Assembly: GCF_905475345.1 (NCBI RefSeq)
Contig: NC_066586.1
Location: forward strand, 372,501 to 436,500
Direction of reading: 5' to 3'
DNA length: 64,000 nt
Origin: Vespula vulgaris
Taxonomy: Eukaryota; Arthropoda; Insecta; Hymenoptera; Vespidae
Positions 38,232-48,169 of the stretch are shown in pieces. Within the stretch, counting starts at the first letter, position 1. Each line of letters begins with the position of its first letter. Made by a program: the position numbers and the translations under genes. Below the pieces are notes generated by a model, which was given only the letters and a program-made list of their open reading frames with translations, was not told the DNA's origin and ran no database searches.

Positions 38232-38815
38232 AATACGATGCTGGTGGTGGTAGTAGAAGCAGTAGTAATAGCAGGCAGTCTTGAATCTTGACCTAGGACA
38301 CGCACCGCCGACTACGTCACAGTTCGACGTACTACGAAAGCACTATTACGTGCACTCCGCGTTCTTTACTGCGGATACAAAGGTCGAACAGGATCGAACC
38401 TTTCGAGCCCTTTGACTTTTTCTCACCAAACTATCAATTCTGTTTCTTTTTCTTTTTTCTTTTTTTTCTATCGAAGGAAACTCATTACGATCCAATTTCT
38501 TTATCGCCGTCTATCTATTATTCTATTTAAAATAATAATTAGATATCGTGAATTATACGACGGAAAGGTTTTGTTGGAAAAACGTAAAAGAAAGAAAAAA
38601 AGTCTGGGAGTTTGTGGTTTCTCGAAAAAGAAAGAGAAGCGAAGAAAAGCGAATAACTTCCTCCGGGGCTCCGGCGTGGACGGAAGTGCCACGTCGGGTG
38701 CATTGTTGCGAGTCGAGCGCGCACGGAGCCGGCGCGGATCGGCCAAATGGAGCGAAAGAGAGTCACCGGTGGGAGAAAAAGCCCGCACACGAACTCTCCT
38801 CTTTTATACGTCTTT

Positions 38816-38910
38816 ATACGTACGTACGTACATACATACATACATACATACATACAGACAGATAGACATATATACATGCATTATATATATATATATATAT
38901 ATATATATCA
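38816..38910. repeat. (ACGT)n(ACAT)n...(AT)n repeat
   Basis: Short ACGT run, ACAT run, mixed ACAG/ATAG, then an AT tract. Confidence 0.9.
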
Positions 38911-40108
38911 CAGACGCATAAGCGTAGGTGCATACTACGTATCCAGCGCTCGCCCGCACGCTCCAACGTAGTTACGTGAGAGAGCGTGTAGGTGGTCGGA
39001 CTCGCGGACCACTTCCTCTCGGCTCGTGCGGTCTTCGAATAATCGGATACTCTCGCTTGGGAGAACTATCGATGAGAAAACACACCCTTCTTTCCTTTAA
39101 TCAATTTAAAGGAGAAAATCGAATGTTTTAAACGAGATCTCGTACGAGCACTTTAACCAAAATAATGATTACAATTTTTTAACGACTAGTCATGGATTAG
39201 CGATTAATTATACTCCGTTTCGAAAGTAAGCTTCTCGAAGGCACGTTTTCAGCGTAACTATCGAATAAGAAAGTGACTAGATTCTATACGCGGTATAGAT
39301 AAACCGGTTCGAATGGAACTATCGGTCTTAAGAAGCAGCAGCTCAGAAAATTCACGCCTATCGCGCGAATCGTTCGATGAAAATCACCGTCGAGTCCCCG
39401 TCGATCTTTCGCCGGAAGTAATCGATTTTCCTTCGATGAGGGATCATTTCTCTCCCGAGTCGACTTTTATAAATGGGATAGTCCCGTTTCCGAGGCTCGA
39501 AGGAAAGGAGAATCGATGCTTTTAACACACCTACGTTCTCTTCTCTACATCGAGGAGTATAATCTGCGTATGAATTTCGAGGACGAAAGAGCACGCGGCG
39601 GTATCGATCCGTTCATAAAAGTCGAGGACAAGCCGAGGGTATCTGGATTTCTACGATATACATTCGAAAGAAATCGAGTAAGGACGGGACGACCTCGATA
39701 ACGTTCGTGTTATCGACATTGTTTAAATACGATTTTTCGATATATAAACGTTAAATCTTCAATATTTTCGGATACAATAATGGATCCAATTACGAAATTA
39801 TTATATATCGGTCAGGAAGACGAACTCTCCGGATAGTGCCTGTATTATCACGCAAAGATGCATCCGAGTGAGAAGAATAAAAAAGGGAGGAGATGGTGGG
39901 AGAAAAAGGACGGAGGTCTGACAAAGGAAAGGAAGAGGAGGTGGAAAAGAGAAACAGAGCGAGAGAACGCGGAGGGAAGAAGAGGACGAGGAGGTTGATC
40001 GGACCCTTTGCACGCGTTCACCTACACACACGACACACGTGCATACTCCACTTGGCTCGTTCTCGGTGCGTGAGTACTCGCGTCGTTTTCTACCTCCCTT
40101 CCTCCCCC

Positions 40109-40114
<6 letters not shown>

Positions 40115-40161
<47 letters not shown>

Positions 40162-40186
40162 TATTCGATATCCTCTCGCGTGTTTC

Positions 40187-40228
<42 letters not shown>
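40115..40228. repeat. Long inverted microsatellite, (TC)22 and (AG)20
   Basis: An uninterrupted TC tract (40115-40158) and an AG tract (40189-40228) are reverse complements separated by 30 bp. The flanks (CCTCCC-type to the left, GGAGGG-type to the right) extend the complementarity. Either strand of RNA could fold into a hairpin of about 40 bp or more. Confidence 0.9.
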
Positions 40229-40232
<4 letters not shown>

Positions 40233-40846
40233 AAAGGAGGGACATACACGACACACACGCAAAAGTAGACGCACGTACGATGTATGCAACAAACAAAGAC
40301 GTTTCCCACTTCCGATGGGCCTCGCGAGCCACTCGAGCGTCCCTATCCGGACGAAATTCTATCTTATCCTGTCTCGCGTGATCTATCGAACCACCCGTTG
40401 AACCAAAGGCCACGCGGCCCAAACACTCTCCGATAACTCGAGTCCCGTGAAAAGATTAAGAACGGCCTCTACCTCCCGCGGTGGACCGATGCCAAGATTT
40501 GCGACAGAATTTAATCCCCATCCCTCCGTGTGCCGGTTCTTCTTAATTATCCCTAATGTTAAAAGAAGAAGAAGAAGAAGAAAAGAGAGATTGCAGAGGG
40601 TCCTAAATAAGTTTCTCGGCTTCCTCTCTTTTTCATCGACTCGGATTTACTTTAGGGATTAAAGGCGAGATCGTTTGTGCTTAATAAGCAGGTCGGTCGG
40701 TAAGAAGAAAGGATACAAATCGTCGACGATTATTACGCTTCCACCCTGGTAAGAAGGGTGATCACCGGTGACGAAGATCGCAGAAGAATCGCCCTCGTTC
40801 GCTGTTTTTTTCCACGAAGAAGCGATGATAGTGGGTGAAGATCGAT

Positions 40847-40850
<4 letters not shown>

Positions 40851-40883
<33 letters not shown>
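40851..40883. repeat. (CT)n microsatellite
   Basis: 33 bp of uninterrupted CT. Confidence 0.95.
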
Positions 40884-40891
<8 letters not shown>

Positions 40892-41093
40892 ATCTCTCGC
40901 TTACATCTTCCTCGCTGGTTAATCGAAGAAGACGAGTATTAATAATACTCGCGCTCGCCTGACCTACGTCGAAGTTTAACGGCCGTATCGGCGGATGTCA
41001 TTTGAATGAGAATGTAATAAAATTCGCGTGCAGCATAATTTCATTCAAGGTCGTCGCGCTCTGCCTGCAAGCAGATGCAAAAGCGACCGATTT

Positions 41094-41273
41094 AACGTCA
41101 TTTATTTGGTTTCCTTAGATCCCGTCACAGCGGACGTCATTATTTTCCCAGAAACGAGAATATCGAACGGATCTTGATTCTAAATATCGATACCTTTTGA
41201 TCCTAAGTTATCCGACTATACTTTGATCGATCACTTTTTCAAATGCACCGAACGGACGTCACCGATGACGTCA
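41094..41273. promoter_or_regulatory. Cluster of CRE/ATF-type CGTCA motifs
   Basis: CGTCA cores at about 41096, 41123, 41135 and 41257, plus a full palindromic TGACGTCA at 41266-41273. That makes five sites in 180 bp of otherwise unique, repeat-free sequence. They match the known CREB/ATF half- and full-site. Enhancer activity is inferred. Confidence 0.35.
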
Positions 41274-41479
41274 AGTGCAGACGCAAAAAAGAATGCAGCG
41301 GAGAAGAACGAGCAAGGAGAGGAAGCGTACGAAAAAGGAGAGATACCTTGAAAAGGATCCCACGATTCGCGTCTCGTAGTCGAAAGGATTTTTCGAGCGC
41401 TCGCCGGTGGAGCCCTCGAGAAAAAGGCGGCTTATCGCGATCTCGAAGGAAAGGGCGGTTCGAGAGGCGAGCGACCTCC

Positions 41480-41510
<31 letters not shown>

Positions 41511-43485
41511 GGCTCCTTCTCTCTCTCTCTCTCGAGGGTAGTCCCGTGCACATGGCAGACAGAATAAATAAAAAAGAAGAAAAACCGCTCGTTTCGAGCA
41601 ACGCGCGCTGTAAACATCTGCTAGGCGGGGGGCTCTCGTTCGCCTTTCGACAGTGTTTCTCATTCGAATTTAGGAGAGAAGATATTCGGTGTTTGGCTCT
41701 CTCAACCGGTGGTTTTATCATCGACGTCTCTCTATTGGACGTGCGCGTACAAACGACGTATCTTCTTTCTACCTTACTCCACTTTATTTTTCTCTTTTTT
41801 CTCGCTCCTCCTCGGAGCAGAGGGTCGGGCGTTGATCGAGTTTCGAGCATGAGAACGGAAAGAGAGGCCCGGTGTGGGTAGGCAGCTGCTTCGGAGGCCA
41901 ACAAAGGCATCGGCAACCACCGCACTACCGTCGCTGCCAGCAATTTCTCGACCCCCTCTCTGCCACCACCTCTTATTCGATCTCTCTCTCTCTCTCTCAT
42001 TTCCTTCTCGAAAAATACGGTAGTAGTCGAAATCGTTCCTCTTCAAAGCCGATAGATCACCTTGGCCAACGAGCGTTTACGATACTTTTACGATCGGAAA
42101 AATATCGATACATCGATGAGTCACGAGGAATCGCCTAACGAGCGACGCTTCTTTCCCGAGAAGCGATCGAGATTAATCCGGAGAATACGCGCGAGAGACG
42201 CGAGAGACACGGGGTCCTCCTCTTTCGCTTCGAGAGAAAGCGCGCCAAGTTTCGACATCGTCGTCCGCAAAATCGAAGGCTCGTCGTAAACGCACGTACC
42301 CGTATGTAGGTACGTATATAGAAAACAAGGCGTACGTACGACCGACGCCTTTTGCCGGCTTTCCAACGTCGTCGGTCTTTCTCTCGACAGCCGACAAAAG
42401 GAGGCCCGTTTCCACGACACCGGAAGTTCTTCGTTTCGTGGTCGATCTTGCGGTCGAGAAGAAGCGACCGTTCCGAAACTACAATGGCGAGTTCGTCCAG
42501 AAACGTCTCTTTGCATCGTACATGTGTACGATGCACGTACGTACGTAAGTTCGATCTAATAGCGCGACGAGACCAGCTCGGAATCACTATAAATGCGCGA
42601 GGAGGGGAAGCGAAGGGTCGCTCGACGAGAGTCCATCTGTCGAGCAAATGCCAGGTGATCGAGATACGAGAGAACTCGACGTTCCAATTAAATACTATTT
42701 TTACTGCTTATCGTCTTTACTCGATTATCCGTTCGAGAATCGTATCGAGATCGTCAAGGAGAAAAAGAGAAATTCGTACGCCGGCATATGCCGCATTTTA
42801 TCGCGATTTTCGACGAATAGAAAAAGTAGCGCTCGAGAATCGAGAGTTTCAATTTTCTTGGACGAAAGATTCCGCAGTTTGGGAGAGGCAAAGGGAGGGG
42901 AAAAGTTTCATAGGGCGCTCCACGAAGGCCGAACGCCTTGACCTCGTATACGCTAGTCGTAAAAGATCCGTAAAGGAAGAGGAGGAGTAGAACGGTCTCT
43001 CTTTTCTTTTCTGCTTTTCACGGAGTCGCGTTAACGACGACGAAGGGTCGCCGTGGGTCCGTTGACACGCTCTCTTTCGCTCTTTCTCTTCTATAGAGGA
43101 ACGACATACATCCTTCGTTTCTATGCTGGAAATAGAACGGTCAACCTTACCGAGAGATACGACGACGAGGCGAATACTGTATTCCTCCTTTACTTTGTTC
43201 GTGCTCTATCCGTTGCCTTTTCCGACAGAGTTACATGGTCGACTTCGATCGCAACCGTAAGATCGTAATTCGTGGAAGTTATAATTACGAAGCAATTTTT
43301 TTATTCCCCCTCGCAAATCGGTCCCTCGAAGAGTCACGCGGTGCACGAGCTAACGACCTGGATAACCAGCCGTGATGTTTCCAAAGTAACGTCATCGTCG
43401 AGCACGACGCGACGAACGCGCGAGGCGACGAGAGTCCGTCGACGGAGGCGTTCATTACAGCTTCCGGTCCACGAGACCGAGAGAG

Positions 43486-43501
43486 AGCGAGCGAGCGAGC
43501 G

Positions 43502-43545
<44 letters not shown>

Positions 43546-43574
43546 GACACACTCCTTCTCTCTCTCGCTCCGCT
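43486..43574. repeat. (AGCG)n(AG)n with complementary CT arm
   Basis: An AGCG/AG array (43486-43539) is followed after about 16 nt by TTCTCTCTCTCGCTCCGCT, complementary to the AGCG-AG junction. Confidence 0.85.
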
Positions 43575-43799
43575 AGATACTACTATACGAGATACGAGTC
43601 GGAGCAAGACAGAGAGAACGATCGAGCGAAAATGCTTAACAAATAGCTACATCCTCATAATGGAACGGCGTATCAAACTCATTAGACGTCGTTATTGGAT
43701 CGACGCGGTCGCGTTCAAGAGAAAATTGTCATCTTCTCGCGCTCGATCGAACTTCCGAGAGAAAGAAAGACGCACGGAGATGCAAAAGCAAAGTACAAA

Positions 43800-43830
<31 letters not shown>

Positions 43831-44034
43831 TATGCAACTATAGCCACATATACGAGTACAAGTCGGAGCCGCTATTCGGCCACGCGAGTCCATGGACTCT
43901 CGAGTTATGGGAATGATTCATGGCTAGGTATGTTAAACTGGTTTCGAGGCGGCCAGAATGCGCGCGCTCGCGCGCGACTGAATGAGAAAAAAGCTCGCGT
44001 CCCGATCTACGAGACACAATACGCCGCGCCGTTC

Positions 44035-44042
<8 letters not shown>

Positions 44043-44082
<40 letters not shown>
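44043..44082. repeat. (GA)n microsatellite
   Basis: About 40 bp of uninterrupted GA, directly upstream of the octamer palindrome. Confidence 0.95.
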
Positions 44083-44085
<3 letters not shown>

Positions 44086-44100
44086 CGGGCTTCGGTGCGC

Positions 44101-44122
44101 GTTGCGCATGCAAATGCGCAAC
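44101..44122. promoter_or_regulatory. POU octamer inside a 22-bp inverted repeat
   Basis: Arms GTTGCGCAT and ATGCGCAAC flank GCAA. The centre contains an exact ATGCAAAT octamer (44108-44115), and each arm resembles a C/EBP site (TTGCGCAT). Composite binding-site character is inferred. Confidence 0.35.
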
Positions 44123-44544
44123 CCCGGTTTCCTCTCCCGGCGCTGACGCGAGAAGGGTGCTCTCTGTTGCGCGCGCGCGCCTCTACGGCCAGCTGAGAAA
44201 GTTCGTTCTTTCCGGAAGGTACGTTAACCGGTTGTTAGAAAAAGGAGGAGAAGCAGAAAGCGAGCGGCGTGCGATACGAAGAAGAATCTTTAACGCGTAC
44301 CAATGCGTTTCGAAACGTCTCCGGAAGAATAAAATACTTAAGGTTCGAAATTTGCATCGATTCCTAACAGCGACATTCAAAGCGTTGCTTTCGTTAAATG
44401 TTAGAGTTTAGACGTCGAGGTAAGACAACGTAATCGTTCAAGAGGAATCCGCTCGGTCCTCGAACGGACGAATCTTTCGAGAGCCGTGGCGCACGGTGCA
44501 TCTTCGTGACGCGTAATCGTCCCGAAATAAAAGGAAGACGTCGT

Positions 44545-44578
<34 letters not shown>

Positions 44579-46646
44579 ACGGAGACGATCTTCGCGTTCC
44601 ACACTCTCGCTACGTAGCGTCGTAAGTCCCCTTCTTTCCCTCCGTCTCGCTCGCGTGATTCGGTCGCACGACCGTGGCAGTGACTCTCAACTCACGGTAC
44701 CGAGAGAAAGAGAGAGCGGTACAAAGAGCCAAGGGAGAACGGAAGGGACGATAAGCACGTACGCGAATCGCAACGAGGCCTGAATTTAAAGCGCGATCGG
44801 CATGACACCGTTCCTACTGCCTGCTACGACGATCCACGACGATGTTATTGCACGCTCGATATTAGCACTCCCCGCGTGTAACCTACGCCGCTTCCTCCTA
44901 CGTTCGAGCGAGCTTTCGCTTCGTCGTTCGTTCGCTTTTTCATCCTCGGACGTCGTTCTTCTCGCCGATTGATAATTTCAACGATACGTCTATCGCGCGA
45001 TCGCTGATCGATCGAAACGGTGACACCTCCTCGTACATACGCGTTGGATAGATAAATTCGTCTTTTCCTTCTTTCAAACGTTCGCGAAAGAAAATAAAGA
45101 AAATCAAAGGCGCAGCGCGGCACGAACTCCGATAAACGCATCGCGTCGAGCGATACGATTTAAATCGTCCGTGACGACGGCTCTTGAAACGGTTTCTATC
45201 GGCGTGTAGTCGTACGTAGAGTCGATCGATCGTCGGCACGCGCGATCGGCTTCGGGCTTTCTAGTAGAACTAGACACCCGTCTGTTCTAATCGCGAGTAT
45301 ACACGAGTCGTATAAATCGCGTTACGCTCGTCCCTTCTCCCATTTCCTTTTCCGTCCTGGAACGATAGGACGGAGCAAGACGTCTCGGAGTAAACGGAAT
45401 CGATCGATCGCTCGACCGTATCTACGATAAACCGAGAAAACCCAAAGGTCGAAAAGTTCGTTTTCATTGAAGAAGTTCTCAACGTACCGTTTCAAGATTT
45501 CACAACATCGATCGTCCTCGACGATCCTTTCGAAGGACAAACACGGCGCGGTAACGATCGTACGCTCGAAATAAAAGGGAAAATAATTTCAAACTCGGAT
45601 TCGAACTCGATATCTTACAGCTCGCTTCGCTTACTCGTTCGAACGATCCGAGAGGGCAGGCCGGCCTCTTTCCTCGATGCATTTTGCCCACGGTGTCTTT
45701 ATCGCTTTTTCCTTTTTCTTTCGAGCAAAACGCTCCGCGCCGAGACCGTCGAACGTGTTTCGCAAAATATCGCAAGATCGTAAATTCACGGCGAGCGAGA
45801 GAGCCATTGCTTTGATTCTATCGATACTTCCGCTTCGTTTGCGCCTACGCGTCGTAAGAGAGAGAAAGTATGATAAAAACCTGCGGAGAGACGATCGTAG
45901 GCAGTCGATATTTTCGTTATAAATGACGAAAAGAGAGACGGAGACAGGGACAGGGAGAGAAGGAGAAACGATCCGATAAAGATGCTTTAAATCGTCTCGC
46001 CAGAGTACATACGTATGTAGTCACGTAGTATCTATGTATAAACGGTTATGTACGATCCGAACAAAGCGCACCTACACCTGGCACCTTTCTCGGAAGCGGC
46101 CTTGGGGAAAGACCGTAGGGTAGAGACAGGACACCACCGGTCGATGAACGAAGGATAAAGAGAGAGAGAGAGAGAGAAAGAGAAAGAAGAGAGCGTCGCG
46201 TAGCGGAGAGCTGCTCGCGAACCTGAAATATCCTGAAACGGATCGGAGAAGAAGAGAGGTAAAGTCGGCAACGCCGAGCAAAAGCATTGCCACCGAGCTG
46301 CGTCAAGGCTACTGCCTGAGACTCTCTATCTCTCTCTTTCGGACGCGTCGTCGGACGTCGCGGACGCAGAACACGAGACTTCTTTATTTATGAGACGCGC
46401 GAGCAATGTGTATCGTTCGAGGCTACGATCGAGACGTAAAAGCGAGATAAACGATAAAGAATAAAGAAGAATGATAGAGCGAGCGAGCGAGCGAGAGAGA
46501 GAGAGAGAGAGAGAGAGACATGCACAATCGACAAAGAGAAAGAATCGAAACGAAAGGATCGACGATTCGTCGTCTTATTCGAAGGTCGAGAGAGACGATC
46601 CGCGACCTACGACAGGGCGAAGCGAGTGAAGGTTGTACGTGAACGC

Positions 46647-46666
46647 GCACGCGCGCGCGCGCGTGC
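46647..46666. repeat. 20-bp alternating GC palindrome
   Basis: GCAC, then (GC)n, then GTGC: perfectly self-complementary and Z-DNA-prone. It resembles the element at 10809-10828. Confidence 0.75.
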
Positions 46667-47868
46667 ACCTTCGCCATGCACTCTCTTTTTTCTTTCTTTT
46701 TCTTTCTAAAACGATCATCCTTTCCCACGATATCTTACCTAGAGTGAAATTTTCGTCTCTCGAAGCCTCGAGTTTAAAGTTTAAAACGCGCGCGCGCGAA
46801 AGAGAGAGAGAGAGAGAGAGAGAGGAACAGCACGACCTAGGACAAAGTTAAAGAGAGAGAAGGTTGGGAAGCTCTCCCTCTCTCTCTCTCTCGAGGAGAA
46901 CGAGGGAATTTCGCTCGTTCGAACGTAAATTGGCTTTAATCGGCGACGTTTACTCGGTATCGAGTTTCCCGCGGTGCGTTGCGTTCTAGCGCGCGTACCA
47001 CACTACGACGACTCCTCGTGGCCAATGAACCGTCGTCCATGGCGCATCGCGTCGCATATATCGACGTGCAGCCACATTTTCCGTTTCCCTTTTCCATATT
47101 CCCTTTTTTCCTTCGTCTTCCGACTTCATTTCTCGACTACAACGAAAACGACTCTAGGGAACGGGAGCGTCGAATTTTGTCAGCTCTACTTTCATTTAGG
47201 ATTACTCCTTTTAATTTTCTCTTCGAGCCTAAATGGACTTTTCCAGCTACGAAAACAATGTTTCAAAATCGCTTCGAAATGGCGAGGAGTCGTGACGGTT
47301 TCGCTAATGGTCGATTGTAAAAATAGTACCGAGTTATTGCTTCTCACGCTTCGTTTATCGTCGCGGTATACACCGCGAAATAATGCGAAGGAAAGAAGAG
47401 AAAGAAAGAATAAAAGAAAGAGAGAGAAAGAGAGATAGCGATAAGGGACGACGTTCGACGACGCAAACGCAAATTCACGACGCGGTGTGCAAAGTGCATA
47501 CGTACAATAATATGTAACATGATTTTCTAGCATTTCTACTTTTCTTCTCCTTTTTGAGAACAATTTCGAGCGGGAGAAGAAAATGAAGGGCGGATTAAAC
47601 GTGCGCGCGCACTAGACAACGAGAGAGAGAGAGGAAATAACATCCAATCGAGCGTACGCTTTCGTTATTCGACAAACGGAGCTCTGTTCTCGGTTATCGC
47701 CGATACAGAATATATCGGATAGGACGAGGATACGGCAAGCGACTGGGAAAAAGAGTTCCATCGCGAGGATATAAGAGTTTGCGAGGAAGCGGAACGTCGG
47801 GCGAAGAAAATAAAAAAGAAGGAAGAAGCGCGATAGAATCGAAAAGAAATCATCGAGAGTACGCTCAC

Positions 47869-48169
47869 CTTGTCGGCCGACGATCTCGGCCACGTGCTCG
47901 CTACTGGGCACCGGCACGCACTCGGTCATGTTCTGGCTCTTTTTGGAGCGGGCTTCCTCGAAGACGCTGCTAGGTGCCGTCTGCAGAGGATCGGGATCGG
48001 CGTTGGTACCGGGTACGGTGGTGGTTCCGCTACCGGGACATCCGGGCGTGCCTTCGAGCCCGAGCATCGAGAGCTCGAAGGCGAGCTGAAGGGCTCGTTG
48101 TTCCTCGATCGAGCCGGCACCTCCGCCATTCGTACAGCGATCCATCTCGCTGAACAGACTCGTCGGCAT
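47869..48169 (-). CDS. mex-3: mex-3, first coding exon
   Basis: Codes for residues 1-100 and the first base of codon 101. It starts [11 protein letters not shown], matching the MPSSLF-type start of MEX3 proteins, so the ATG at 48167-48169 is preferred over an in-frame TTG two codons upstream. The conserved block [19 protein letters not shown] leads into the first half of the KH1 GRQG loop, which is interrupted by the donor GTGAGC at 47868. A Gly/Thr/Pro-rich stretch (about residues 41-66) separates the two conserved blocks. Together with the exon at 14377-15380 this gives one continuous 434-residue MEX3 protein. Confidence 0.95.

Larger units (their letters stand above)
35320..40100. other. 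mex-3 intron, 35.3-40.1 kb: no gene seen
   Basis: Unique CpG-rich sequence with CT tracts at 36663-36681 and 38081-38103, an AGT/AGC compound repeat at 38141-38231, and an ACGT/ACAT/AT block at 38816-38910. All frames are low-complexity or lack a recognisable domain. Confidence 0.6.
41280..47600. other. mex-3 intron, 41.3-47.6 kb: no gene seen
   Basis: CpG-rich unique sequence with many GA/CT tracts (41485-41533, 43486-43574, 43804-43831, 44043-44082, 44544-44580, 46466-46518, 46799-46826), an inverted repeat at 42512-42535, a POU-octamer palindrome at 44101-44122 and a 20-bp Z-DNA-type palindrome at 46647-46666. Arg/Ser/Glu-rich frames over these repeats are not genes. Confidence 0.6.
15381..47868 (-). 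other. mex-3 intron, 32,488 bp
   Basis: The single intron in the coding part of mex-3. The donor is CAAG|GTGAGC at 47868/47869 and the acceptor is TTGCAG at 15381. It splits the glycine codon that closes the KH1 GRQG loop (phase 1). No nested gene with a recognisable protein is visible on either strand. The content is CpG-rich unique sequence with several dozen GA/CT tracts, triplet repeats and a few regulatory-motif clusters listed separately. Its size suggests cis-regulatory DNA, and possibly a second promoter. Confidence 0.9.

Noticed and set aside
47612..47868. Extension of the first mex-3 exon past GRQG ([11 protein letters not shown]...)
   Set aside because: The canonical GTGAGC donor and restoration of KH1 by the distant exon show that this is read-through into the intron.
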